From Flavobacterium sp. (GTDB lineage: Bacteria; Bacteroidota; Bacteroidia; Flavobacteriales; Flavobacteriaceae), in NCBI GenBank assembly GCA_015234525.1, contig JADGMX010000021.1:58416-122415 (forward strand): 64,000 bases of DNA. The letters are read 5' to 3'. The position numbers and the translations under genes were made by a program. Positions 28,384 through 37,942 of this stretch are shown here, piece after piece. Below the pieces are notes generated by a model that ran no database searches, was not told the origin of the DNA, and saw nothing but the letters and a program-made list of their open reading frames with translations. Position 1 is the stretch's first letter. Each line of letters starts with the position of its first letter.

Positions 28384-31149
28384 ATGAGTAAAGACACTTT
28401 TCTTCGTAAGATCGCACGTCAGGTTTTAGCCGATCACAGACAAAATTTGCTTACAACCACAATCGTTCTGCCAAATCGACGCGCAAAGGTGTTTTTGGTT
28501 GAAGAGCTCCGAAAAGAAGCGCCACATAATTTATTTTCTCCTGAAATAATCAGTGTCGAGCAGTTTGTTCAAGACATCGCCGACCTTCGTGCCATCGATA
28601 ATATTGAAGTTTTATTCGATTTTTATACGGTCTACCAATCTCTTATTCCAACCTCGCAACAGCAAAAATTCGAAAATTTTGCCAACTGGGCTAAAACGCT
28701 ACTGCAGGATTTTAATGAGATCGATCGGTATCTTCTCGATCCAAAGATGATTTTGTCGTATTTGAAAGATATTGAAGACATTAAAAAGTGGGGAGTTGAG
28801 CCTGAGCAAAAAACACCGCTACTTGAAAAGTATATTGACTTTTGGAAGATGTTGCCGCAGTATTACGAATCGTTGTACGCGCATTTGCTTAAGCAACGGA
28901 AAGGCTATCAAGGCATGATCTATCGTGAGGCACTTCGCAATCTCGAGCACTTTTCAAATAACAATCAGCGGCAATTTATCTTTGCGGGCTTTAATGCGTT
29001 GAACGCAGCCGAAGAACGTATTTTTCAGCATTTACTTGCCAACGATCAGGCAAAAGTTTATTGGGATGTTGATGGGGTTTTCCTCAAAAATAAATTACAT
29101 GATGCCGGTTTATTTACCCGCAGATTCAAATCGGAGTGGAGCTACTATAAAACTAATTCATTTGAGTGGATTGCAGACGATTATAGTCAGCCGAAAACCG
29201 TCAACGTAATCGGTACGCCGAAAACCATCGGACAGGCTAAAATTGCCGGAAGCATCATCGAAAAAATTATTGAGGACCGCGGAATAGAAAATCTCGACCG
29301 CGTGGCCATCGTTCTGGGTGAGGAGAATCTATTAATTCCGCTACTTTATGCTCTTCCGTCTGATATTGAGGCGATGAATATAACGATGGGCTATTCAGCG
29401 CGCAATAATCCGGTTCAGATTCTAATATCAAAAATATTTAAACTTCATACCCATGCCTTAAGTCGGCAGAATGAGAGTTATGTGATGTATTACAAGGACG
29501 TGCTTGACATTTTAACTCATCCGTTATTCGAGCCGTTTGCTGAAACAAAGCACATCGTTAGATTAATTAAAGAGAACAATTTTACATTTATCTCACATCA
29601 ACGCCTGTTTCAATTATACGACTCAGATTCGGCGCTGTTCAATGCCGCATTTACCAAATGGGATGACGGCGCTTTAGCATCTATTAGTCGGGTTGGAGAA
29701 CTGCTTTTACTATTAAAAGAGAAGCTCGACCGCGACAATGAGGAAGCGAAAATTACCAAAGCATTTGTGTATGCCGTGTACAAAGTTGTCAATAAAATTC
29801 ACAGTTATATCGATCTCAATCCCGACGTTGTGTCGATTGAAACGTTACATTCGGTTTACAAACAAACCATTGACTTAGCTGAGGTTTCATTTGAGGGTGA
29901 ACCGTTGACAGGTTTACAGGTAATGGGCGTCTTAGAAAGCCGTGTTTTGGATTTTGATACCGTTATTGTAACCTCGATGAATGAAGGAAAGTTTCCGGCG
30001 GGCAAGTCGTCAAATTCCTTTATACCATATGATGTGAAAGTTGAGTACGGGCTACCGACTTTCAAAGAAAAGGATGCGATTTACACCTATCATTTTTATC
30101 ATTTGCTTCAGCGTGCACAGAATATTTACCTTCTTTATAATACCGATAGTGAAGGTTTAGATGGCGGGGAAAGAAGTCGGTTTATTACGCAGCTTGAGGT
30201 TGAAAGACAGGACTCGCACGTTTTAACGCATCAAATACACAATGCGATTGTTCCGCCTGATTCGGGTCGGGAGCCGCTCGTCATTGAAAAGTCGGATGCA
30301 GTAATGGCTCGACTAAAAGAAATTGCATCTAAAGGTTTTTCACCTTCAGCGCTTACCAGCTATATCCGAAATCCGCTAACATTTTACAGGCAGAAAATCC
30401 TAAAGATCCGTGAGACTGAAGAGGTTGAAGAAAGCATTGCTGCAAACACATTAGGAACTGTTATCCATGCTGTTTTACATGATTTGCATCAGCCGCTGAT
30501 CAGACAGGTTTTACGTGAAGCCGACCTTCTGGCGATGCAAGGAATGATCGATGTTGAAGTACGTAAGCAATTTGCAGAAATATATAAGGAGGGAAATATC
30601 ACCAAAGGGCGAAATTTACTTGCTTATGAAGTTGCAAAGCGAAACATCGAGAAATTCATCAAAATGGAACTTCAGGATATTCGTGATGGTGCCGAAATTG
30701 TGATATTGGCCTTAGAGAAAACCTACGCGCGAGAGATTAATCATCCATCCTTTGAATTTCCGATAACCATCGCCGGCAATGTTGATAGGATCGACAGGTT
30801 CAACAACCGACTGCGAATTATCGATTACAAAACCGGCCGTGTCGAAGCAGGTGATGTTTGTCTGAAACAGTGGGGCGGACTAACCGAAGATCCAAAAAAC
30901 GAGAAGATAATTCAGCTTCTTACATATGCATTTGTGACAGCAAGCGAATTTAATTTCGAAGAGACAATCGCCGGAATTTATTCATTCAAAAATATGAAGA
31001 CCGGATTTTTGCCATTCGAATATCATGAAAATAAGGTAAAAGTAAAATCGATTGACGCTGAAATTCAGTCCGGATTTGAAGCACAATTGATACTGCTGTT
31101 AAGTGAGATTTTCGATCAAAATACGCCGTTTACTGAAAAACTTACTTAA
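28384..31149 (+). CDS. AddB-like PD-(D/E)xK nuclease subunit
   Basis: A 921-residue partner of the AddA-like helicase. The N-terminus TTTIVLPNRRAKVFLVEEL resembles the degenerate helicase start of AddB/RexB proteins, which recognise rather than unwind. The C-terminal nuclease begins near FSPSALTSYIRNPLTFY and contains GTVIHAVLHDL, NVDRID and the catalytic RIIDYKTG. The iron-sulfur cysteines of Bacillus AddB are missing, since Cys is almost absent from the protein; this places it with the Bacteroidota/RexB-like forms. It starts 10 bp after the ompA terminator. Its 3' end overlaps the convergent hydrolase by 8 bp. Confidence 0.88.
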   Translation: MSKDTFLRKIARQVLADHRQNLLTTTIVLPNRRAKVFLVEELRKEAPHNLFSPEIISVEQFVQDIADLRAIDNIEVLFDFYTVYQSLIPTSQQQKFENFANWAKTLLQDFNEIDRYLLDPKMILSYLKDIEDIKKWGVEPEQKTPLLEKYIDFWKMLPQYYESLYAHLLKQRKGYQGMIYREALRNLEHFSNNNQRQFIFAGFNALNAAEERIFQHLLANDQAKVYWDVDGVFLKNKLHDAGLFTRRFKSEWSYYKTNSFEWIADDYSQPKTVNVIGTPKTIGQAKIAGSIIEKIIEDRGIENLDRVAIVLGEENLLIPLLYALPSDIEAMNITMGYSARNNPVQILISKIFKLHTHALSRQNESYVMYYKDVLDILTHPLFEPFAETKHIVRLIKENNFTFISHQRLFQLYDSDSALFNAAFTKWDDGALASISRVGELLLLLKEKLDRDNEEAKITKAFVYAVYKVVNKIHSYIDLNPDVVSIETLHSVYKQTIDLAEVSFEGEPLTGLQVMGVLESRVLDFDTVIVTSMNEGKFPAGKSSNSFIPYDVKVEYGLPTFKEKDAIYTYHFYHLLQRAQNIYLLYNTDSEGLDGGERSRFITQLEVERQDSHVLTHQIHNAIVPPDSGREPLVIEKSDAVMARLKEIASKGFSPSALTSYIRNPLTFYRQKILKIRETEEVEESIAANTLGTVIHAVLHDLHQPLIRQVLREADLLAMQGMIDVEVRKQFAEIYKEGNITKGRNLLAYEVAKRNIEKFIKMELQDIRDGAEIVILALEKTYAREINHPSFEFPITIAGNVDRIDRFNNRLRIIDYKTGRVEAGDVCLKQWGGLTEDPKNEKIIQLLTYAFVTASEFNFEETIAGIYSFKNMKTGFLPFEYHENKVKVKSIDAEIQSGFEAQLILLLSEIFDQNTPFTEKLT

Positions 31150-31927
31150 TTTTTCGGACGAATTTTAAAAAGGCAACTGCAAGTTCGTCGGCGTTTTCGA
31201 TATGCGACATATGTCCATCCGGAAAGGTCACGACGTCAACGCGATCGTATTTTTGAAACTCAGCGGTCTCCTCAAAATTCAATACGGGATCTTTTTCGCC
31301 CAGAATCAAAAGCGTGGAAAATTGATTATTAGCCAAGAGAAACTCGCGGTCTTTTCTGATTTTCATTCCTTCAAGAGTTGCAACGATTCCTTGTAGCGGT
31401 GTTTTGAGCGCTTCAGACCTCACGTGTTCGATTTCAGTTTGAAGCCGAATCCGGTTGTTCGCACTAAAAAGATTTCCGACAGCAAGTTTTACGAAATTCG
31501 CATATCCCTGTTTAACAGCTGCAATCGCCCGATCGCGGTTGATTTTTCTCTCATCGCTATCCGCTTTTGGGGTGCTGTTAATCAGTCCGATGGCGCGAAT
31601 CATTGTCGGATATTTTTCGGCAAAAGCCAATGCGACATAGCCGCCCATAGAATGACCGGCAATAATCGCTTTGCTGATTTTCAACGATTGCAACACGGCA
31701 TGAACGATTTCGGCATTTTCCTCCATCGAATGCACATAGCCCAGACAATCTGTTTTGCCATGTCCCAATAAATCAATAGTGATAACGCGAAACGACTGGG
31801 AAAGCACCGTTGAAAGCGCTTTCCACATCGTTAAATTTTCAAGGAAGCCATGTAGTAACACTATAACTTTACCTTCGCCTACATCAGTAAAATTGACGGA
31901 AATGTTTTTATATGAAACCGAGTTCAT
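31142..31927 (-). CDS. Alpha/beta-hydrolase-fold enzyme
   Basis: A 261-residue hydrolase. The oxyanion motif is VLLHGFLEN, the nucleophile elbow GHSMGGY (Ser near residue 95), the acid likely Asp in ILGEKDPVLNF, and the His in FPDGHMSHIEN, so the triad is complete. Such enzymes act on esters, lactones or amides; the substrate is unknown. Its ATG follows the TAA of the aminopeptidase gene with no bases between them, so the two genes form an operon. It overlaps the convergent AddB-like gene by 8 bp. Confidence 0.88.
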   Translation of the reverse strand: MNSVSYKNISVNFTDVGEGKVIVLLHGFLENLTMWKALSTVLSQSFRVITIDLLGHGKTDCLGYVHSMEENAEIVHAVLQSLKISKAIIAGHSMGGYVALAFAEKYPTMIRAIGLINSTPKADSDERKINRDRAIAAVKQGYANFVKLAVGNLFSANNRIRLQTEIEHVRSEALKTPLQGIVATLEGMKIRKDREFLLANNQFSTLLILGEKDPVLNFEETAEFQKYDRVDVVTFPDGHMSHIENADELAVAFLKFVRKIK

Positions 31928-33232
31928 TTAGGCCGGCATTGGAGTATTCATTAAACTTTCAATTTCCTCAGCTTCGATCGGGATATTTCGCATTAAGTTG
32001 AATGGTTCGCCGCTTGATTGAACAACCACGTTGTCTTCAAGTCGGATTCCAAATCCTTCTTGCGGAATGTAAATCCCCGGCTCAACGGTAAACACCATAT
32101 TTGCTTGCATCGGTTCGTGAAGCAATCCGTAATCATGTGTGTCAAGTCCGAGGTGGTGAGAAGTTCCGTGCATAAAATACTTTTTATATGCAGGCCAATC
32201 TTTATTTTCATTTTTTACATCAGCCTGATCCAATAGGCCAAGTCCGATTAATTCGGAAGTCATAATCTTACCAACTTCTAAGTGATAATCTTTCCAAAGA
32301 GTGCCGGGAACAAGCATTTTGGTTGCTTCATTCTTCACTCGAAGTACGGCATTATAAACCTGTTTTTGTCTTTCAGAATAACGCCCCGATACCGGAATCG
32401 TGCGCGACATGTCACTTGAATAATTCGCATATTCAGCGGCCACATCAAGCAAAATAAGGTCTCCGGCTTTACATTGCTGGTTGTTCTGAATATAATGCAA
32501 GACATTGGCGTTGTTGCCCGATGCGATAATCGGAGTGTAAGCGAAACCTTTCGAACGATTGCGGACGAACTCGTAGATCAACTCAGCTTCGATCTCATAC
32601 TCAGTTACGCCAGGCTTTACAAATGAAAGCACTCGTCTGAAACCTTTTTGAGTAATATTGCACGCATGCTGTATCAAATCAATTTCTTCCTGCTCTTTTA
32701 CCGAACGTAGCCGCTGTAAGATTGGATTGCTTTTGGCAACAGTATGCGCCGGATATTTCTCTTTCCACCACTTTACAAAACGAGCCTCACGGGTTTCGGT
32801 TTCGACCGTTGCGCGATAATGCTCATTCGTATTAATGTACATCGTTTCGGCATAAGTCATCAGTTCGTTAAGCACCTTTTCGAAATCCTGCAACCAATGA
32901 ACGTTTTTGATGCCGCTAATCTTGAAAGCACGTTCTTTGGTAAGTTTTTCACCATGCCAAACCGCAATGTGATCATTGGTTTCAGTCAAAAATAAAATCT
33001 CGCGTAAATGCTCGTATGGCGCGTCGGGAAAGAGAACAAGTATGCTTTCTTCCTGGTCAATTCCGCTTAGGTAAAAAATATCGCGGTGCTGCTGAAACGG
33101 GATGGTACTGTCGGCACTAATCGGATAAATATCGTTGGAATTAAACACCGCAATGCCTTTGGCTTTCATTTGCGATGTAAATTTTTTGCGGTTTTCTATA
33201 AATAGTCGGTTGGAAATCTGGTCGTATTTCAT
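31928..33232 (-). CDS. pepP: Xaa-Pro aminopeptidase (aminopeptidase P, M24 family)
   Basis: A 434-residue metallopeptidase that removes N-terminal residues before proline. The N-terminal AMP domain covers about the first 160 residues. The two-metal site is complete: LLDVAAEYANYSSDMSRT (two Asp), HGTSHHLGLDTH (His), FTVEPGIYI (Glu) and IRLEDNVVV (Glu). The gene is first in an operon with the alpha/beta hydrolase. A -7 element (TACTTTTG, 33258-33265 minus) lies 25 bp before the ATG. Confidence 0.94.
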   Translation of the reverse strand: MKYDQISNRLFIENRKKFTSQMKAKGIAVFNSNDIYPISADSTIPFQQHRDIFYLSGIDQEESILVLFPDAPYEHLREILFLTETNDHIAVWHGEKLTKERAFKISGIKNVHWLQDFEKVLNELMTYAETMYINTNEHYRATVETETREARFVKWWKEKYPAHTVAKSNPILQRLRSVKEQEEIDLIQHACNITQKGFRRVLSFVKPGVTEYEIEAELIYEFVRNRSKGFAYTPIIASGNNANVLHYIQNNQQCKAGDLILLDVAAEYANYSSDMSRTIPVSGRYSERQKQVYNAVLRVKNEATKMLVPGTLWKDYHLEVGKIMTSELIGLGLLDQADVKNENKDWPAYKKYFMHGTSHHLGLDTHDYGLLHEPMQANMVFTVEPGIYIPQEGFGIRLEDNVVVQSSGEPFNLMRNIPIEAEEIESLMNTPMPA

Positions 33233-33257
33233 TGTAAATTCTAATCTGGTTCTAGGT

Positions 33258-33265
33258 CAAAAGTA
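33258..33265 (-). promoter_or_regulatory. Promoter -7 element (TACTTTTG) of pepP
   Basis: Minus-strand exact TAnnTTTG match, 25 bp upstream of the pepP start codon; no clear TTG at the expected distance. Confidence 0.5.
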
Positions 33266-33379
33266 CAGAATTTAGCACCGTTTAATAGTTAAAATCCGCC
33301 AAAATCGACAGTTGCGTTTTTCGATGTTTAAAATCAGTATAAATAGTCGCAAACGTTTTAGTTATTTTGGAAATAGGCG

Positions 33380-33387
33380 TATTTTTG
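33380..33387 (+). promoter_or_regulatory. Promoter -7 element (TATTTTTG) of sdhCAB
   Basis: Exact TAnnTTTG element 24 nt before the sdhC start at 33412. It lies inside the longer open frame that begins at 33367, which argues that 33412 is the true start. Confidence 0.6.
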
Positions 33388-33411
33388 TGTGATTTTAAAC
33401 AAATTCTTCTT

Positions 33412-34236
33412 ATGGCAAAATCTGCGCTATTAAAGTCGTCCGTAGCTAAAAAGTACTGGATGGCTCTTACAGGTTTATTTTTGTGCGTCTTTCTCGTTGG
33501 TCACCTGGCCGGAAACCTGCAACTTATCTTTGGTGATTCGCTTCAATTTAACCAGTATGCATTATTCATGACGTCAAATCCTGCCGTTAAAATTTTGTCG
33601 TATTTGACGTATTTTTCTATCGTTTTTCACTCGATCGACGGAATTCTACTGGCGTTTCAAAATAAAAAATCTCGTCCCGTTGGCTATGCGATGGAACGTC
33701 AGGAGGCGAACACCAACTTTCCAGCTAGAAACATGGCGGTTCTGGGAACAATCATTTTGGTATTCATTGTGACGCACATGATTCACTTCTGGGCTCCAAT
33801 GCATTTTGACAACAAGATGCCTCTTCTAAAGACTGAAATCAATGTTCAGCCCGGTGCTCCAAAACAAGAGTTCTATCTTACGGTAGCAGGTTCTTATATG
33901 CCGGTTAACGGAGTTGAAGTGAGAAACCGCACTGAGTTTTTTGACCCGAATGCAGGAGTTAAAATTGGCGAAGGTTACAAAGATTTGTATAAGTTAACTG
34001 TTGATTTCTTCAAAGATCCGAACTACGGTTTAATTTATACCATTCTTTATGTTCTTGCGATGGCTACTCTAGGTTTCCATTTATATCACGGATTCGTTAG
34101 CGCTTTTCAGTCGCTCGGAATGAACAACAGAAAATACAATTCGCTCATCAAAAATTTCGGCCGACTTTTCTCTATTGTCGTTCCGGCATTGTTCGCGATT
34201 ATTCCACTTTACATTCATTTTCTTCTAAAAGCTTAA
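33412..34236 (+). CDS. sdhC: Succinate dehydrogenase/fumarate reductase cytochrome b subunit
   Basis: The membrane anchor of complex II, 274 residues with five predicted membrane helices. It starts MAKSALLKSSVAKKYWMALTG, as in Bacteroidota B-type complexes. Haem-ligand histidines are likely those in LVGHLAGN, VFHSIDGIL, VTHMIHFW and GFHLYHGF. A polar stretch of about 60 residues between helices three and four (residues ~155-210) makes it longer than the usual ~225-residue relatives. It is followed at 3 bp by sdhA. Confidence 0.9.
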   Translation: MAKSALLKSSVAKKYWMALTGLFLCVFLVGHLAGNLQLIFGDSLQFNQYALFMTSNPAVKILSYLTYFSIVFHSIDGILLAFQNKKSRPVGYAMERQEANTNFPARNMAVLGTIILVFIVTHMIHFWAPMHFDNKMPLLKTEINVQPGAPKQEFYLTVAGSYMPVNGVEVRNRTEFFDPNAGVKIGEGYKDLYKLTVDFFKDPNYGLIYTILYVLAMATLGFHLYHGFVSAFQSLGMNNRKYNSLIKNFGRLFSIVVPALFAIIPLYIHFLLKA

Positions 34237-34239
34237 TAT

Positions 34240-36240
34240 ATGGCGTTAGATTCTAAAATTCCCCATGGTCCTATATCGGACAAATGGACAGATTATAAAA
34301 ACCACATCCGTCTTGTAAACCCGGCTAACAAACGTAATATCGACGTGATCATCGTTGGTACCGGACTTGCCGGAGGTTCTGCAGCAGCTACTTTGGCTGA
34401 GCTTGGTTATAATGTAAAAGCATTTTGTTTCCAGGATTCGCCTCGTCGCGCGCACTCGATTGCAGCGCAAGGTGGTATTAATGCGGCAAAAAACTATCAA
34501 GGTGATGGCGATTCAATTTTCCGACTTTTCTACGATACTGTAAAAGGTGGCGATTATCGCGCTCGTGAAGCAAATGTTCACCGTTTAGCTGAAGTTTCAG
34601 GCAACATCATCGACCAATGTGTCGCGCAAGGTGTTCCTTTAGCTCGTGAATATGGAGGACTGCTCGATAACCGTTCATTTGGCGGTACGCTTGTTTCAAG
34701 AACATTCTACGCAAAAGGACAAACCGGACAGCAATTGCTACTCGGAGCGTACTCTGCAATGAACCGTCAAATTGGACGTGGTAAAATCAAAATGTACAAC
34801 CGTCATGAAATGCTTGAGCTGGTTGTTGTTGATGGCAAAGCACGTGGAATAATCGCTCGTAACCTCGTGACTGGTGAACTTGAGCGTCACTCGGCACATG
34901 CTGTCGTAATCGCATCAGGTGGTTACGGAAACGTATTCTTCCTGTCAACTAATGCAATGGGAAGTAATGCTACTGCCGCCTGGAAAATCCACAAAAAAGG
35001 AGCGTTCTTCGCAAATCCGTGTTATACGCAAATTCACCCAACCTGTATTCCGGTTTCCGGAGATCATCAGTCGAAGTTGACACTTATGTCTGAATCACTC
35101 CGAAATGACGGCCGAATCTGGGTTCCGAAAAATATCGAAGACGCCAAAGCTATTCGCGAAGGGCGCAAAAAAGCAACCGACCTGGCTGAAGCAGATCGCG
35201 ACTACTACCTAGAAAGGCGTTATCCTTCATTTGGTAACCTCGTTCCACGTGATATCGCTTCCCGCGCAGCTAAAGAAAGATGTGATGCCGGTTACGGTGT
35301 CAACAAAACCGGTGAAGCCGTTTATCTTGATTTTGCCGCTGCTATCGAACGCTACGGTCGCGATCAGGCTCGTATTAAAGGTCTGAATACTGAAGATAAG
35401 ACGCTTGTCACAAAACTTGGACGTGAAGTTATCGAAAGCAAATACGGTAACCTCTTCCAGATGTATGAGAAGATTGTTGACGAGAATCCTTATGAAACAC
35501 CGATGATGATTTACCCGGCGGTTCACTACACCATGGGCGGGACATGGGTTGATTACAACTTGATGACAACCATCCCTGGTTGCTTCTCGATTGGTGAATC
35601 AAATTTCTCGGATCACGGTGCAAACCGACTCGGAGCATCAGCCTTAATGCAAGGTCTTGCCGACGGATATTTCGTTCTTCCTTATACTATCGGTGACTAT
35701 CTTTCCGATGATATCCGAACTGGAACTATCTCAACCGATCTTCCTGAATTCGTAGAAGCTGAAAACGGTGTTCGCACGCAACTTGAAAAATTCCTCAACA
35801 ATAACGGATCACATTCAGTAGATTATTTCCACAAGAAATTAGGAAAAATCATGTGGGATAAAGTTGGAATGGCGCGTAACGCTCAAGGTCTTACCGAGGC
35901 GATCAGCGAAATTTCAAATCTCCGCGATGAATTCCACCGCGAGGTACGTGTCCCGGGCGATATGAACGGAATGAACCAGGAACTCGAAAAAGCAATGCGC
36001 GTTGCCGATTTCATGGAACTAGGCGAGCTTTTCGCAAAAGATGCGCTTCACCGCAACGAATCATGTGGTGGCCACTTCCGCGAAGAGTATCAGACCGAAG
36101 AAGGTGAGGCACAACGCGACGACGAAAACTTTGCTTACGTTGCAGCTTGGGAATACAAAGGTAAACCTAGCGATGCCGTTCTTCACAAAGAGCCGCTCGT
36201 GTTCGAAAACGTCAAATTAGTTCAGCGTAGCTACAAATAG
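34240..36240 (+). CDS. sdhA: Succinate dehydrogenase/fumarate reductase flavoprotein subunit
   Basis: A 666-residue catalytic subunit oxidising succinate at the cytoplasmic face. The FAD dinucleotide fold is [20 protein letters not shown]. The covalent flavin His is in [18 protein letters not shown]. Substrate-site strings include HPTCIP and the C-terminal [15 protein letters not shown]. The length (~666) is that of the Bacteroidota/epsilonproteobacterial B-type enzyme, not the 588-residue E. coli form. It forms an operon with sdhC (3 bp) and sdhB (34 bp). Confidence 0.96.
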   Translation: MALDSKIPHGPISDKWTDYKNHIRLVNPANKRNIDVIIVGTGLAGGSAAATLAELGYNVKAFCFQDSPRRAHSIAAQGGINAAKNYQGDGDSIFRLFYDTVKGGDYRAREANVHRLAEVSGNIIDQCVAQGVPLAREYGGLLDNRSFGGTLVSRTFYAKGQTGQQLLLGAYSAMNRQIGRGKIKMYNRHEMLELVVVDGKARGIIARNLVTGELERHSAHAVVIASGGYGNVFFLSTNAMGSNATAAWKIHKKGAFFANPCYTQIHPTCIPVSGDHQSKLTLMSESLRNDGRIWVPKNIEDAKAIREGRKKATDLAEADRDYYLERRYPSFGNLVPRDIASRAAKERCDAGYGVNKTGEAVYLDFAAAIERYGRDQARIKGLNTEDKTLVTKLGREVIESKYGNLFQMYEKIVDENPYETPMMIYPAVHYTMGGTWVDYNLMTTIPGCFSIGESNFSDHGANRLGASALMQGLADGYFVLPYTIGDYLSDDIRTGTISTDLPEFVEAENGVRTQLEKFLNNNGSHSVDYFHKKLGKIMWDKVGMARNAQGLTEAISEISNLRDEFHREVRVPGDMNGMNQELEKAMRVADFMELGELFAKDALHRNESCGGHFREEYQTEEGEAQRDDENFAYVAAWEYKGKPSDAVLHKEPLVFENVKLVQRSYK

Positions 36241-36274
36241 TCGATTCGGCGCAAGCCAATTAAAATTATAAAGG

Positions 36275-37018
36275 ATGAAACTTACCCTAAAAATATGGCG
36301 TCAGAAAAACGCCCAAGACAAAGGAAAGATCGTTGATTACAAAATCGACAATATCTCTCCTGACATGTCATTCCTCGAAATGCTGGATGTCCTGAACGAC
36401 CAGCTGATCATGGCCGGCGATGAGCCTGTTGCTTTTGATCACGATTGCCGCGAAGGAATATGCGGAATGTGCTCACTTTTTATTAACGGTGAAGCTCACG
36501 GTCCGGATCGAGGCGTTACAACTTGCCAACTTCACATGCGTATGTTTAAGGATGGCGACACAATCTATATCGAGCCGTTCCGCGCAAAAGCATTCCCGGT
36601 TATCAAGGATCTTATCGTTGATAGAAGCTCGTTCGAACGTATCCAGCAAGCAGGCGGATTTATATCAGTCAATACTTCTGGAAATACCATCGACGCCAAT
36701 GCAATTCCGATCAACAAACACGATGCAGATACGGCTTTCGACGCTGCAACTTGCATCAGCTGTGGCGCATGCGTTGCAACTTGTAAGAATGCATCAGCAA
36801 TGCTTTTCGTTTCGGCCAAAGTTTCGCAACTAGCACTTCTTCCACAAGGAAAGGTCGAAGCTACTGAGCGCGTCCTAAACATGGTTTCACAGATGGATGC
36901 GGAAGGTTTTGGTAACTGTTCAAACACCGGCGCGTGCGAAATCGAATGTCCGAAGGGAATTTCACTCGAGAATATCGCCCGAATGAATAGAGAATATCTA
37001 AAAGCAAGTCTAAAATAA
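36275..37018 (+). CDS. sdhB: Succinate dehydrogenase/fumarate reductase iron-sulfur subunit
   Basis: A 247-residue electron-transfer subunit. The [2Fe-2S] site is CREGICGMC with a later Cys in TTCQLHM. The two ferredoxin-type clusters are [11 protein letters not shown] and [12 protein letters not shown]. It ends the sdhCAB operon, which has a hairpin with a UUCG loop 6 bp after the stop. Confidence 0.97.
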   Translation: MKLTLKIWRQKNAQDKGKIVDYKIDNISPDMSFLEMLDVLNDQLIMAGDEPVAFDHDCREGICGMCSLFINGEAHGPDRGVTTCQLHMRMFKDGDTIYIEPFRAKAFPVIKDLIVDRSSFERIQQAGGFISVNTSGNTIDANAIPINKHDADTAFDAATCISCGACVATCKNASAMLFVSAKVSQLALLPQGKVEATERVLNMVSQMDAEGFGNCSNTGACEIECPKGISLENIARMNREYLKASLK

Positions 37019-37024
37019 AATCAG

Positions 37025-37051
37025 CGCATTCTTCGGAATGCGTTTTTTTTT
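37025..37051 (+). terminator. Terminator of sdhCAB with a UUCG tetraloop
   Basis: Stem CGCATTC / GAATGCG closed by TTCG, then nine T. A dispersed repeat begins at its end. Confidence 0.92.
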
Positions 37052-37161
37052 GGGCGTTACCCCAATCCCGCCTTCACCTGTCGGGATTGCGGTCGCGCGC
37101 TTCGCAGTATCTTTTGCGCCGAAATGCGCCGCAAAAGGATACACGCTTCGATCGCTAACGC
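37052..37161 (+). repeat. Dispersed intergenic repeat, copy between sdhB and the amidase gene
   Basis: 110 bp, starting GGGCGTTACCCC and ending CGCTTCGATCGCTAACGC. It contains two inverted pairs (CAATCCCG / CGGGATTG and CTTTTGCG / CGCAAAAG). It shares both ends and the central ATCTTTT ... AAAAGGAT blocks with the copies at 53.4, 60.1 and 61.3 kb. It ends 13 bp before the next ATG. Confidence 0.8.
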
Positions 37162-37174
37162 AAACCTCACGATT

Positions 37175-37942
37175 ATGCTGAAAGTAGCCTTCATACAAAC
37201 CAGCCTCGCTTGGGAAGACCCCAGGAAAAACCGCGAGAATTTCTCAAACAAATTCGCCGGGCTCAAAACACACGCCGATCTTGTCGTGCTTCCCGAAATG
37301 TTTACAACCGGTTTTTCGATGAACGCCGCGCCGCTGGCCGAAGATCACGATGGCGAAACATTGGCCTGGATGCTTTCATCTGCAAGAGAGAATAAATTTG
37401 CAATCACCGGTAGTGTCATCATCAAAGAAGGCAGCAAGTACTTCAACCGATTATACTTCGTTACGCCAAATGCAGACGTGTACAAATACGACAAGCGGCA
37501 TTTGTTCTCTTTGGCCGGCGAAGAAAAAGTATATACTGCCGGATCAGACAAGTTAATCGTCGACTATAAAGGATGGCGAATTTGCCCGCTGGTGTGCTAC
37601 GATTTGCGTTTCCCGGTCTTTGCCAGAAATGTCGAAAATTATGATTTGCTGTTGTTCGTCGCCAACTGGCCCGAAACCCGAATTCATGCGTGGAATACAC
37701 TCCTAAAAGCCCGTGCTATCGAAAATATGGCTTATGTAGTTGGCGTCAATTGTACAGGTCTCGATGGTAATGGACATCTTTATACCGGAAGTTCGCAGGT
37801 TTTGGATTACCTGGGAATCAACCTAACGGAATCAACTGCTGATGAAATTGTGGAAATTGTCGGGTTGTCGCAAGAAAAGCTTCAAAACGCCCGCGAAAAA
37901 TTCGGGTTTTTAAACGACCGGGATCATTTTACTTTAGACTAA
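37175..37942 (+). CDS. Carbon-nitrogen hydrolase, omega-amidase (YafV/Nit2) type
   Basis: A 255-residue nitrilase-superfamily amidase. The Glu-Lys-Cys triad is seen in VVLPEMFTTGF, YDKRHLFSLAG and LVCYDLRFPVFARN. The best match by motif style is omega-amidase, which hydrolyses 2-oxoglutaramate or 2-oxosuccinamate. It starts at 37175 (MLKVAFIQ), which puts the dispersed repeat outside the coding region; the longer frame from 37124 would read through repeat sequence. The 3' end overlaps the convergent lipoprotein gene by 14 bp. Confidence 0.88.
   Translation: MLKVAFIQTSLAWEDPRKNRENFSNKFAGLKTHADLVVLPEMFTTGFSMNAAPLAEDHDGETLAWMLSSARENKFAITGSVIIKEGSKYFNRLYFVTPNADVYKYDKRHLFSLAGEEKVYTAGSDKLIVDYKGWRICPLVCYDLRFPVFARNVENYDLLLFVANWPETRIHAWNTLLKARAIENMAYVVGVNCTGLDGNGHLYTGSSQVLDYLGINLTESTADEIVEIVGLSQEKLQNAREKFGFLNDRDHFTLD

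Noticed and set aside
37052..37161. Tandem inverted stems between sdhB and the amidase considered as a riboswitch or CRISPR-like unit
   Set aside because: The sequence recurs at four other intergenic sites in both orientations and near unrelated genes, so it is a dispersed repeat, not a gene-specific riboswitch; there is no regular spacer array.
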